The notes beneath the pieces were generated by a model. It saw only the letters and a list, made by a program, of their open reading frames with translations. It was not told the DNA's origin and ran no database searches. From Piezodorus guildinii (lineage: Eukaryota; Arthropoda; Insecta; Hemiptera; Pentatomidae), in contig CM041293.1 in NCBI GenBank assembly GCA_023052935.1, forward strand, positions 169,033,341-169,097,340: a stretch of 64,000 nt of DNA, in the 5' to 3' direction. The stretch's first letter is position 1. Each line of letters starts with the position of its first letter. The position numbers and the translations under genes were made by a program. Shown here one piece after another: positions 21,463-31,871 of this stretch.

Positions 21463-22575
21463 TTATTTTTTGGCTTTTCTGTTTTTCAATTTAATGTCCT
21501 TGTCTAACATTTCCAAAGAGGGTTCATTAGGTTGCGAGGGTTGTTCATTTTGCGATAGGGATAAGATTGGAGGTGAGAGAGAGTTGGAGGAAGAGGGACC
21601 TGGGTTTTGGATAAGAGGGATGGTGTCAGAATGAGAGTGGGGATGGGCTGGAGAAAATATTGGAGAAATGGGGTGTTGTGATTCGGTGCTAACAACTCTA
21701 GTTGAACGTGGTGTTTGTACCTCGATGGAAGAACTTAAGTTGAGTGGGGTTTCTTTCAATGTGCTTGCATTCTTATTTATCGGTAAATCTACTTGTATCA
21801 TTATGTCCTTGGTTTCCTTTTTATTATTTCGATTTTTGGGTTGAGTTACAGCTTGAGAAAAGGTTTTGGTTAGTCTTAGGGGCAAGTTTTCAAGGTATTG
21901 CTTTTTTGCTAAATTATATGATAATTTTTTAGTCACCTGTAGCTCTTTAATGTCCCTCACCTCTTTAGGGCAAATTCTTTCGAGGCTGTTATGTTCACCA
22001 TGGCAATTGACACACGTCGGCACAATGGAGTTACAATTACCTTCATGTTTAGGAAGTGCACAATGTGAGCATATCGGGGTTTTCCCGCATTTATTCTTAT
22101 GATGTCCGAAAACAAGACAGGAAAAACAGCGAAGGGGTGAAGGGATATAAGGTTTTAATTTCACTCTTTCGTATGCAATTTTTATATTGTCAGGGAGAGT
22201 TACTCGATGAAATGTCAGTATGTAGGAGTTTGTCTTTATTTCAACGCCTTCTCGTTTTATACAAAGTCTTTGAACGTTTGTTACAAATTGATCCTTTAAT
22301 TCTGCTAATATTTCTTGTTCTGAAACACAATAAAGGTCGGGGCAGTATATTACCCCTTTGGAATAATTTAGGTTACTATGTGGTTCCACTTTAATATTAA
22401 TTTCTCCATTTAATGAAGTGCATGATGATAGTTTCAGTGCTTGTTCTTTGTTTTTTACTACAACAAATAAGGTTCCGTTCTCCAATTTTTTAACGTTTTC
22501 TATATCAACTGCAATATTCATGATATACTTTTGGATATGGAATGGCGAAACAGTTAAAAAAACTTCCTTCATCAA
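21463..22575 (-). CDS. I-element ORF1 (gag-like nucleic-acid-binding protein)
   Basis: 370-codon intact ORF. Residues near 150-210 carry three zinc-knuckle-like motifs: CFSCLVFGHHKNKC (CX2CX4HX4C), CSHCALPKHEGNC and CVNCHGEHNSLERIC. The C-terminal ~100 residues are rich in S, P and H, and the end is basic (KLKNRKAKK). Role known from the family: it binds element RNA in the ribonucleoprotein. It is the only fully open frame of this element, while ORF2 is broken. A second upstream ATG reading overlaps to 22,693. Confidence 0.75.
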   Translation of the reverse strand: MMKEVFLTVSPFHIQKYIMNIAVDIENVKKLENGTLFVVVKNKEQALKLSSCTSLNGEINIKVEPHSNLNYSKGVIYCPDLYCVSEQEILAELKDQFVTNVQRLCIKREGVEIKTNSYILTFHRVTLPDNIKIAYERVKLKPYIPSPLRCFSCLVFGHHKNKCGKTPICSHCALPKHEGNCNSIVPTCVNCHGEHNSLERICPKEVRDIKELQVTKKLSYNLAKKQYLENLPLRLTKTFSQAVTQPKNRNNKKETKDIMIQVDLPINKNASTLKETPLNLSSSIEVQTPRSTRVVSTESQHPISPIFSPAHPHSHSDTIPLIQNPGPSSSNSLSPPILSLSQNEQPSQPNEPSLEMLDKDIKLKNRKAKK

Positions 22576-22699
22576 TTCTAGAAATAATTAAATATTTGTT
22601 AAATTGTTCCATTTCTTGATTTTCCTTATCTATATAGGCCCTTGGACGTCTAGGTTGGGGGTATTCCCGTATGTCTGGGGGAGAATGAGCCATCGCTTA

Positions 22700-22954
22700 G
22701 GTCTTAAGATGAGTTGAGCACAAGGATATTTTCACGTAGTGATTAGTGAAAGAGGAAAGAAAATTATTAAGTAATTTTAAAGGAGAAAAATATATACAAA
22801 GATAAATACCGGTAACTCAGGAGCGACAAGTTGAAAATAGAATGTGGAAGAAATACACAAAATAGATATAGTAAAAGTCACTGAATATGAATTAATATAA
22901 AAAGAATCATAAATCATTATTTAAACCATGTAAGAAAATGAATCTAATTAAAAA

Positions 22955-23011
<57 letters not shown>

Positions 23012-24500
23012 ATAAATACTCAGTAAATAAATACTTATACTAAATAAATCTATAATTAAATAAATTAAAGCCAAGATGAGAACTAGACTGTCTATAGATA
23101 ACTATATGCTATAACTACAAAAAATAAATTAATCTGACAATGTTAGAAGAATGTTATTAATAACTAATATATAAGCATAATTAACCAATATGAAGTAAAA
23201 GTAATCAAATGAGAAATAATGTATTAATGAAAGAATAAAATAAAACAAAAGATTTTTTTTATATAAATAATCCACATGGGCTTATCTGGCGCTGGGTAGC
23301 ATGCCGGCGCGGCTTCTCAGAAGTGTATTGTCACACTATCAAAGATGCCGAAAACTTCAAAGAACGCACACCGCGATGTGAACACCACGAAGGTTGACAC
23401 AAGACTCCGATAAATACTATAGAATAAAATCTAGTGGCTGAGACTCAACTGGTTTTAGTGTCATTAATTTTTTTTTTTTTTTTATATTCGGATGATGAGA
23501 TGAGGACCACTCTGGCAAGTAATATTTGATGTTACCAAATTTTATTCTATATAACTTAGTAGAGTATAATCTGTTTGAGTTTCATTATTTTCCACTAAGC
23601 CCTTTTTCAGATATTTCCGTGTAAACTTAGGAAAAACGAATTTTTGCCAATTTTGAAAATTCATGTACAAACAAGAACTATGTTCCTAAGATCGATTTTT
23701 ACAGAAATTTGGCGATAAATTAATCAAAGGAAGATGGCCAACCATCACTGATAATCTTAGAAACAAATAAGTATCTGCTATTTCTTAACCGATTTCAATG
23801 ATTCTTTTTTTGTTATGTACAATTTGTGACGACCGTATAGATCTGTTCTTTTACTTAGTTAATCACGGTTTACTGACCATTAAACTCAATACATATTCTT
23901 TTCTAACTACAAAAATAGCTGAGTTGTGGGCGTATATATAGATATAATTTCAATTTATTTATTTTATTTTTTGTTTTATTTTCTTTCAATTTTATGATTA
24001 ATCGCCTTGTTCTAATTATAAAAAACTATCTTCGAAAATAACTAAGTTATAAGTGTATATAAAGGCGAAATTTCAATGTTTTTGTCTTATCTATCCATTT
24101 TTTTCTGACCATCGCGATGTCCTGATCCTAAATTGATTCTACTTTTTTTCTTTATCTTAAAAAAAATAAGTAATTAAATTAAATCATTTGTAATCGCATG
24201 CCATTTTATAGTACAACTAATCTTATATCCAATCTCATCGTCTAGGTGTTAGGACCATCGTCAGATGCCTTCGTATTTGTTTTGTACTTTGTTTTTACGT
24301 ATCTTGAAACGTATGACCACAAATTTTGTGAGAGGGTGAACATTTTTTTTTATAAGTTTTATTGTAAATATAGATGTTCTTGGATATTTGAAGTTAGGCG
24401 CTGTGTGCTACCTGGCCAGCAATACCGTCAGGTATTGTGTAAAAGTGTAGGAGTATGTTATTCAGGAGCTTAGTATTTCTTAGACTGGATTTGTAGTTAA
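22700..24500. other. AT-rich stretch, no gene recognised
   Basis: Contains an (AT)n tract at 22,959-23,014 and one GC-richer block at 23,275-23,460 of unknown origin. The 75-codon + frame at 24,246-24,473 shows no recognisable feature. Confidence 0.5.
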
Positions 24501-24510
24501 CTTTAATATG

Positions 24511-24579
24511 ATGTATATAAAGTTATAAAACTGAAATTTTACTCAGTATCACTACGCATCAAGATGGCCAACCAATCAG
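24511..24579 (+). promoter_or_regulatory. Possible core promoter with a first exon
   Basis: TATAAA at 24,516-24,521, TCAGT initiator at 24,543-24,547 (29 bp to the A), ATG at 24,564 and CAG|GTAAGA donor at 24,579/24,580. The spacing is that of an arthropod core promoter. The short frame reads MANQS. I cannot find a convincing second exon. Confidence 0.35.
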
Positions 24580-25099
24580 GTAAGAAAGGTTTTAGCTCAT
24601 GGCAAACGGTCAGAAACCTTTTCCATTGTAAGAGAATGTTTCCACCTCAGGTACAAAAACCAATCGTTTTATTTATTTTTCTGAATATCATCCCATTAAA
24701 AGTTAGGGCTTCCTAGCCTAGCTTGTGGTTTTGAAACTTAAATAATAATGTTAATAAAGATTTAAATTAAGAACACACATCACAACCTAAAACAAAGTAT
24801 ATTTATTACTTACTAACTAAAACTTATCTTTTTTATTTGCTTGGAAGGAAGGCTGAGGTTATTTCATTTATCAGTATTACACACATATATTACTTCCCAT
24901 CCAGTTATACAGTAACGATATTTACAGAAATATAAGAGAATTAATTTAAATTTAATAATAATGATAATAAATTCCTTATTTATTTTGGTACAAGTCCCTT
25001 TAGAATAATATTACAAAATGCATAAAAAGAACATTAGTGCCTTAGAGTACAAAAATGAAAAAAAAATAAATGAAAATTAAAAACAAAAATGAACTATAG

Positions 25100-26720
25100 T
25101 AACTTCATTTATTGATTTGCACCTGTCAGCAGTAGTGTGACAATCAGCAAATAGGATGAAATAATAAAAAAAATAATGACATGTCAGGCACGAGGAAGGA
25201 CAGTACTCAGCAGCACGTCTTCTCGTCAGGTTTTTTTTATGTATGGTGTCCAGCATTTTCGAATTGATTGAATTCTTTGTTTTATGTCAGAGTGTTAATA
25301 AGGCTATTATTATATGATTAGGGGCCACTTGGAGTGTTCATAGCTTGAGTGAAGTAAGCGAGCTCTTGGAGAAGGCTATAAAGGAGCTGAATAAGATTAT
25401 TCAACCCTCTAATTACTTGTGAAATATGGGATGAATTTTCACCTGAAGACGGCTGCTGTGGTATTTTCCTCCTCATACCCGAGCCTGTTGGTTCGTTGTT
25501 GGGAGGCGGAAATGCGTAATTTGGTCCCATCTGGAGGGATGATGATTCCCGTGGCTGGTTTGGTGGCCCCAATGGCTGGAGTGGTGGTTCCAATGGCTGG
25601 AGTGCTGGTTCCTGTTGTCGAGTCGGAGCTCTCAGCTGCTGAGCTGGCAACTCTATCTTACCATTATCCTTTTTTGGTGGGTTGATTGATTTTTTTTTAC
25701 GGAGATCTGGAAATTCGTCGATATTTCGTGATGGAGGATGAGGTCATTCGGAGTTGTGTATTCGTGATGTTTTCGTTGAATCCTCAACTCTTTCAGAACT
25801 GCACCCACGGTAGTTGGCTGGAAGTCCTCCATGGCAGTTGGCGCATGTCGCTGGTGTTTCCTTTTTCTTTGTACAAGTTGCACTGTCGTGGCTAAGACCA
25901 CATCTTACACAACGTGGAGGGTGGTTACAGTACGACTTCGTGTGTCCGTACTGCTGGCATCTGATACACTGTGGTACGACTCTTGTTTTTATTGGTTCTT
26001 CTACTCTTATTTTTGTATAGAATATAGATGAAATCTCAAAAAAATTTTCATTGTAGGTTCATTTGGAGATGTCTACGATAAACATTGGGAGTGTGTTTTT
26101 TAACCTAGAAATCACATTAGTTACGTTTACAACATTGTAACCATATTTTTCAATATCTTTTTTTATTTCCAAAATAGGGGTAGTGTGGTGGAGGTTTTTT
26201 ACGATTATCCTGTGGTTTTTGTCTTCAGGACGTTGATAAGTATGAAAATCAGCTTCTGAATTCTTAAGACTGCTTACTAATTTTCGATATACTTCTGAGG
26301 TAGAGGGGTAAACAGTTACCCCTTTTAGTGTAGTTTTAAGATAAAATGAATTCCGAGACGATTTATTTTCTAAATATGTGACGAAAGCTTGGTAGTCTTG
26401 GATGCTGTTAATGTGTATTGGAGGCGGTTTATCTTTGGGGGGTCTAGCATTATCGGTAGGCTGATCTACTTCTATTAAATTTTCTAACGGAGCATAAGTG
26501 TTACTTACTAATGGACTTGTCATTTCTTGCAAGTGTTGTTTTTTGCCTACGTGGATCCCTGGATTCAGCTGGCGAGTTCGTTTTCTTCCCAGTAACTAAG
26601 TCCCAGGCATCACGTAATGTTTCATCCCGATTTAAGCCTAATACACTTTTCCCACTTCCCCCAACACACTGCGTTGAGGTGGGGTCCATTTCAGCTGTAG
26701 GTCTCACCTTTGACTTCCTA
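25100..26720 (-). mobile_element. Gag-only Jockey derivative (ORF2 absent)
   Basis: Minus strand gag from about 26,707: N-terminal ORF 26,501-26,707, core 26,059-26,532 with the Jockey-type RNA-binding region (DFHTYQRPEDKNHRIIVKNL), a decayed knuckle region near 25,990-25,790, and a C-terminal piece at 25,318-25,650 with LQPLEPPLQPLGPP repeats. No endonuclease or RT follows. Instead the sequence runs into a 3' UTR (GCTGATTGTCA...TGACAGGTGCAAAT) like that of the LINE ending at 12,640. It looks like an internal deletion or a non-autonomous derivative. Gag is also frameshifted. Confidence 0.6.
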
Positions 26721-27004
26721 TAGAGACACAGGACCCTTCAGTATTCAATTTGAAACCAAAAGAATAAAATTTAGTCAAAAGAATTGACTGAATTCTAATA
26801 AACTTATTGACGAAAAAATATGGGTTATTTATAGTTATCAAGCACCATATGGTCTCTCTAATAGTTAATAACAAAGATAGACAAAAAATAAAACCGGAAA
26901 ATATCTAAATATATACAAATCATAATTGCAAATTTTGATTAATAGATATTTACAATAAAAGTGAGAATTCGATGAAATAAAATAGTTAAATGTGCAAATG
27001 CAAT

Positions 27005-27870
27005 ATTTAATAAATTTTTTTTTAAATTTATTTATTTATAGTAATTTACAACTGTACTAAAGAATACAATAAGTAAATGTGTAGAATGAATATAAAAAGT
27101 CATGAAAATGTCTTGAGAAAGAACCATCCAGTGGTAGCACTTCAATAACTATTTTAATACCGTAGGTCCCGAGGCCAAATTCTTTTCAGTCGCCTTGGAG
27201 GGTTATCAGGGATATCTGAGGAAGATAAATTACGGACAAGTGGGTTTGTATGGGCAGGGAGTTTAGAATGGAAAGAGGAGTATCTATCACGGGTTTTGTG
27301 TGCAACAAATGGGAGGTTTAGGTCATTATGGAGGAGTTAATTTGTGACAAAATAAGGAGCATTCAGGATTTTGCGAAGGATTTTGGATTGTAAGAACTGG
27401 ATGCAAGAGGAATTAGATGGTTTCGTAGAGCCCCAAAGCTCGATTCCATATGTCCAAATAGGTCTGATAATTGTGATGTAGATGAGTCTTTTGTAATGTA
27501 CTGGAAGTTTTTAACGTTTGTCTAGTAATTGTTGTAGTAATCGATATCTTCGAGCAGTTTCTTGACGTTTTAGTCTTGTGTGAGGATTCCAAGTAAGGCG
27601 CTTGTCAAGATGAAGACCTAGGTATCGGATTTGTTCTACAGAAGTAAGGGTAATGTTATTAAAGGATACTGGGGGGCAGGAAGTCATCGGTTTGCGACGA
27701 AGGGTAAAGGTGATTTGGTGGGATTTGTTTTAATCCTCCAATTTTGACACCATTCTTCAATTGCTTTGTTGGATCATTATGGACGGATAAGGCACACGTG
27801 TCATCAGCATAAGTATTGAGGACAGTGTGAGGTAATACAATATTAAATTTAAATCTTCGTATTTCTATGT
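27005..27870 (-). mobile_element. 5'-truncated Jockey LINE, 3' end
   Basis: Minus strand carries NTYADDTCAL near 27,820-27,790 (intact YADD), the thumb region and, near 27,190, the terminal PRRLKRIWPRD-like motif. A T-rich run at 27,017-27,030 is the tail. Stops interrupt the frame. It lies next to, and perhaps inside, the CR1-like element. Confidence 0.65.
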
Positions 27871-27879
27871 TTTTTGCTT

Positions 27880-30010
27880 ATTTTGTAGAGATTTGAATTT
27901 TTTTTTTTAATTCTTTGAGAATAGGGCAGAAAGAAAGTGATTGAATAGACGGTATTTGAACGTCGAGAAAGTATCGGAATGAAGAATATATGAGGGCATA
28001 GAATTACATACTGACGAGAAGCGAATTAGGATGGATGCGAACCAAAGATGCGGTTAATATAACAGTCTGAAGCCCGCGAACGATTGTTGCGGGAGTGGAC
28101 GAAGAATTTGTCTAAAAACACATCTGAGTTGTAAGATCTGCCCTGGGATTAGAGAACTTGGAAGAGGAAGTACTTACATTGGTAGGAGGGGTGAAGCCAC
28201 TTTAACTCTTCGTAGAATCGGGTGACAGAAGTGTCCTGGGATATCCCGTAGAAGCAGGCTATTAAACAATTCTTTTAGTTTTGCTTCAAGATCCCCAGAG
28301 GCACACCCATACATCGTACAGCAGTAGTCAAAGTGGGGTAATACTAGGGAACAAACAAGGAGCCTACGGGATTCGAATCGAAGAATGTGACGAAGTTACT
28401 TAAGAGTTTTAAGATGGAAATAGTCCACTGAGATATCGGAGTCTTGGTTTTTCCAAGAAAAGTTTGATCGAGGGTGATTTCCAGGTTTATAACGGTTTGG
28501 TGGTAGGTTACTGGATTATTATTGAGATACAGTGTTAGGATTGAGAGAAGGGTTTTAAGGAGGGTATTGTACATTACATTCGCCTTTATGTTCTCTACAT
28601 TTAACTTGAGCTTGCTGGCTGCTCTCCAATAACTAATTTAGTTCATATTTTCTTGGAGCTTTTCAGTGGCTAGTAACAGGTCCAAAGGAGGAAAGGATGA
28701 GTAAATTTGTATGTCATCAGCAGACATATGGAATTGGGAGTAATGTATATGAAAGGGAAGATCATTGATATAAACAGCAAACAGGGTAGGAGATAGTGAT
28801 CAACCTTGGGAAACGCCACAGGATAGAGTTAAAGTCATGGAAGTGGGCGTCATAACTATTACATACTGCAAGGGAAGAACATGAACCAGCAAAAAGCACT
28901 GTTGAAAATGGGAAAGTTTGTTATTTAGTTAGAAGAAGTGTATGGACAACTGTTTGGAATGTTTTGGATAAATCTAGGAGGAATAGAATGGTTATCTGTT
29001 GGTGTTTAATGGTGAATTAGTCCGTAATCGTTTGTGTAAGATTTAAGAATAACTATTAAAAAAACTATGATGTTGAATATCGGCAGTGGAAGATGAACCA
29101 GGAGATACGGATGCGAAGTAATTATTTAGATCATCTGGCGTGACAGTAATGGTATTTTCAATTTGGATTTAGAATACGGAGTATCCGAAAGGGCGCTATG
29201 AAAATAGCAGGACTTAGTACGTCGCACTACTTCTTGAGTTTCATGACGGAGTAGTTTAAAATAAGCACAATCACCTGGAAAGCGAGTGCGGCGAAATTTC
29301 CGGCTAGCTGCTTCTATTCTTTTCATCATATCTCTTATTCCAGGAGTCAACCAAGGAGCAGTGGGACGACGTAAAATTTAGGATTATAGGGGAGCACGCC
29401 TATCTAGTTTTCAGGTTTTAGGTGAGAGAGGAAATTATAGAATTTGTCGAATCAGAGGAGTACGAACATATGGTGTTCCAAATTTAATATTCGAATTAGG
29501 TTTAATCTGATTCGAGAAAAAGGAGGTCCAAATTAGGATAGGAGACTGCTTTAGGAGGAGAAGGATTTTACAGGTAGATTGTATGAAATCTCTATCAGGT
29601 CGTGCAATGAAAGAAACGGGACTGGTTGATGGGAGTTTTTAAGGACATTTAAAGATTAATCGAATATGTGAAGGTCCATTCAGGTGTCAGAGAATGTAGT
29701 ATGATTGGTGGGAAAGTAAGGAACGAGGTAAAGATTTAGGGAAAACAGTAGGTTCAAAAATGTAGGTTTATCGGATGATCCAGAAATTATATTAAGATTG
29801 AAATCTCCGGAGATAATAATACTGGGGTAACTGGAAACCAATTAGACTAGGGGTGTATCGAATAGGCAGTCGAAAGGAACATGAGGAGCTTGGTAAACAA
29901 TTCCACACATTAGAGCAGAAGAGAGAGTTGTAATTTCCCCAAAGAGGTATTCAATTTGAGGTTGATCATGAGAAGGAGATTGGAAAAGGATTTTAGATGA
30001 GGAAGATGTT
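27880..30010 (-). mobile_element. Decayed CR1/L2-like LINE
   Basis: Minus strand: endonuclease end with SGDFNLNI near 29,830, linker at 29,126-29,350 (TPGIRDMMKRIEAASRKFRR), RT with SLSPTLFAVYINDLPFHIHY and SADDIQIY near 28,790-28,710 (YADD decayed to SADD), and thumb at 28,344-28,574 onward. The motif wording is that of CR1/L2 rather than Jockey. Many stops. Confidence 0.65.
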
Positions 30011-30067
30011 GGGGGTTGCGGTCATAAATTAGAAACATACATTTAAAACAAGTGCTATTTTAATTAT

Positions 30068-30112
30068 GTGCCGACGTTTCGGCCTACAATGTGGGCCTTC
30101 TTCAGGGCTAAA
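30068..30112 (-). ncRNA. Hammerhead-ribozyme-like core, 30.1 kb
   Basis: Minus strand: GCC, CTGAAGA (30,105-30,099), stem II GGCC/GGCC, GAAA (30,080-30,077), ACGTC, GGC. N7 is A here and the cleavage triplet is the preferred GTC. No partner inverted copy is seen nearby. Confidence 0.5.
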
Positions 30113-30544
30113 AGAAACAAGATAGCAACCAATGTAATTATAGACTTAATAATGAGTTAGGTATATAATAATAATATGACAGTAATATAATATGGGAACA
30201 TAAATAAAATTAAATATAAAATGACAGTTATAAAGTATGGAAACAAACAAAATTAACAGAATTGAGATGATAATATTGTAATAGGAATATATAAAGAGAG
30301 ACTAAACAAATGAAAAAATGACAAAGGAAAAATATGTGAACAATTAAAATTTTAAATATGAACAATTTTGAAGTGATTTATGACGGTAATATATTAAAAA
30401 CATTTTAAATACCTACCATATATGAACATAGTGTGATGCTAAACTGAAATTTCATATTAAAGATAACTATACGCCCGAGATGTTACAGCAACTTTTTCAT
30501 CAAAATCAGCTAACCAGAAGAACCACTTTATACCATGTATTTTA

Positions 30545-30742
30545 TATTAAAGTTATAGAGTATTAGGCAGTGGAATAAAAGAACCTTGTACTAGACAGCT
30601 TGTTTATTACTGCTATATACACAAACAACATGGCGCAGGGGACGCTACCAACTGGACTGTACTGTTTGTTGTTGGGCTGCTGTACACCTAGGTGGAAGTT
30701 CAGTGCCACAACTATCTTTACATATACAATCGATATTTAACA
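30545..30742 (-). repeat. Copia 3' LTR
   Basis: Minus strand starts TGTTAAATATCG. Inside, TATATAGCAGTAATAAAC combines a TATA-like and a poly(A)-like signal. A purine-rich tract (TTGAGGGGGTG on minus) precedes it at 30,743-30,753. The opposite end reads ...TTTAATA rather than the usual CA. Confidence 0.9.
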
Positions 30743-30974
30743 CACCCCCTCAATTGAATGTTTTCAAATATATACATACACAAGTAAATATTCAATTGTA
30801 TCTCACATACAAAACAAGTAAAAATATTATTCTACTACAAAATTCTACACCACAAAACAAGTAAAAATATTATTCTATTACAAAATTCTATACAACAAAA
30901 CAAGTAAAATATTATACTATTACAAAATTCCATACAACAATTTTAGCACAATATATATAAATGACATTAATATA

Positions 30975-31871
30975 TTAATTAATTAAAGCCTTCCGAAACA
31001 TTTGAAACTTATCAAAGGCAAGTGGTTTTGTGAACAAATCTGCCACATTGCGGTCAGAATTGATGTGTTCCACAGATATTATTTCTTTGGAAATAAGATC
31101 TTTAACAAAATGGAATTTTATATCAATGTGTTTTGCTCGTTTAGAGTTTTCACAATTCTTTATAAAAGCTATAGCACTAGTGTTATCCACCAACAGTTTT
31201 CCACTTAATGTTTCACCACTGAACTCACTAATTATACCACTTAAACTCACAATTTCCTGTGATGCCATTCCTGCTGCAATGTACTCCGCTTCCATCGTTG
31301 ACAGAGCCACACATGCTTGCTTTCTTGAATACCAAGCTATAGGATTGCTTCCGCAGAATGCTGCAAAGCCACTTACACTCTTTCGTGTTTCTATGTCACC
31401 TGCCCAGTCAGCATCTGAATAACCAATAAGTCCTAGGTTGTCACTTGGTTTGAAAGTAAAACCCATATCTCGAGTTTCTTTGAGATATCTGAGTATTCGT
31501 TTTGCAGCTTTCCAAGACTGCTGAGTAGCTTTATCTAAACATCTAGATAAATAGCTAATTGGGAATGATAAATCCGGGCGAGTTGTTGTGCTCAGATACA
31601 TAAGTCCACATACCAAGCTCCTGTATGGTATATTTTCATCTAAAGGTGGACTATCATCGTTAAGCTTAAATCCAACCTCCATGGGGGTTGATACCTTCCT
31701 GCACTCTACCATATTATAATCTTCAAGGAGTTTATCAATAAAGCGGGTTTGTGTAACCGTTATTTTCTTTTCTTGCCTTTCAATTTTCATCCCTAAAAAT
31801 TGAGAAGCCTTCATTTCTTTAATGCTGAACTCTCCTTTTATTAGCATCCTCATAAGATGATGGAACTCCAT
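30975..31871 (-). CDS. Copia RT C-terminus and RNase H (out of frame remnant)
   Basis: 298 codons in another frame from the upstream ORF. It begins in the RT after the catalytic box (FSIKEMKASQFLGMKI), then LMYLSTTTRPDLSF and the RNase H residues in GYSDADWAGD, STMEAEYIAA, VDNTSAI and AKHIDIKFHFV, and ends FTKPLAFDKF. The ~250-300 residues that should link PSSYEDANK to this point, including the YVDD box, are missing. The N-terminal MEFHHLMRM start is therefore not genuine. The remnant alone cannot reverse transcribe. Confidence 0.8.
   Translation of the reverse strand: MEFHHLMRMLIKGEFSIKEMKASQFLGMKIERQEKKITVTQTRFIDKLLEDYNMVECRKVSTPMEVGFKLNDDSPPLDENIPYRSLVCGLMYLSTTTRPDLSFPISYLSRCLDKATQQSWKAAKRILRYLKETRDMGFTFKPSDNLGLIGYSDADWAGDIETRKSVSGFAAFCGSNPIAWYSRKQACVALSTMEAEYIAAGMASQEIVSLSGIISEFSGETLSGKLLVDNTSAIAFIKNCENSKRAKHIDIKFHFVKDLISKEIISVEHINSDRNVADLFTKPLAFDKFQMFRKALIN

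Larger units (their letters stand above)
17870..22693 (-). mobile_element. Decayed I-clade non-LTR retrotransposon with RNase H
   Basis: Minus strand order: gag with CCHC knuckles, endonuclease, reverse transcriptase, RNase H. The combination of RT with a C-terminal RNase H and zinc-knuckle gag places it in the I clade. ORF2 is split by frameshifts into pieces at 20,964-21,362, 19,876-20,958, 19,367-19,981, 18,635-19,327, 18,393-18,620 and 17,992-18,405. A T-rich stretch at 17,640-17,860 is the probable 3' tail. A GC-richer block at 23,275-23,460 may be its 5' leader. No target duplication could be fixed by eye. Confidence 0.85.

Noticed and set aside
21365..22394. Several + strand ORFs over 21.4-22.4 kb
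   Set aside because: Antisense shadows of the I-element gag.
24246..24473. 75-codon + ORF ending VCYSGA
   Set aside because: No motif, no splice context and it ends before the possible promoter; treated as chance.
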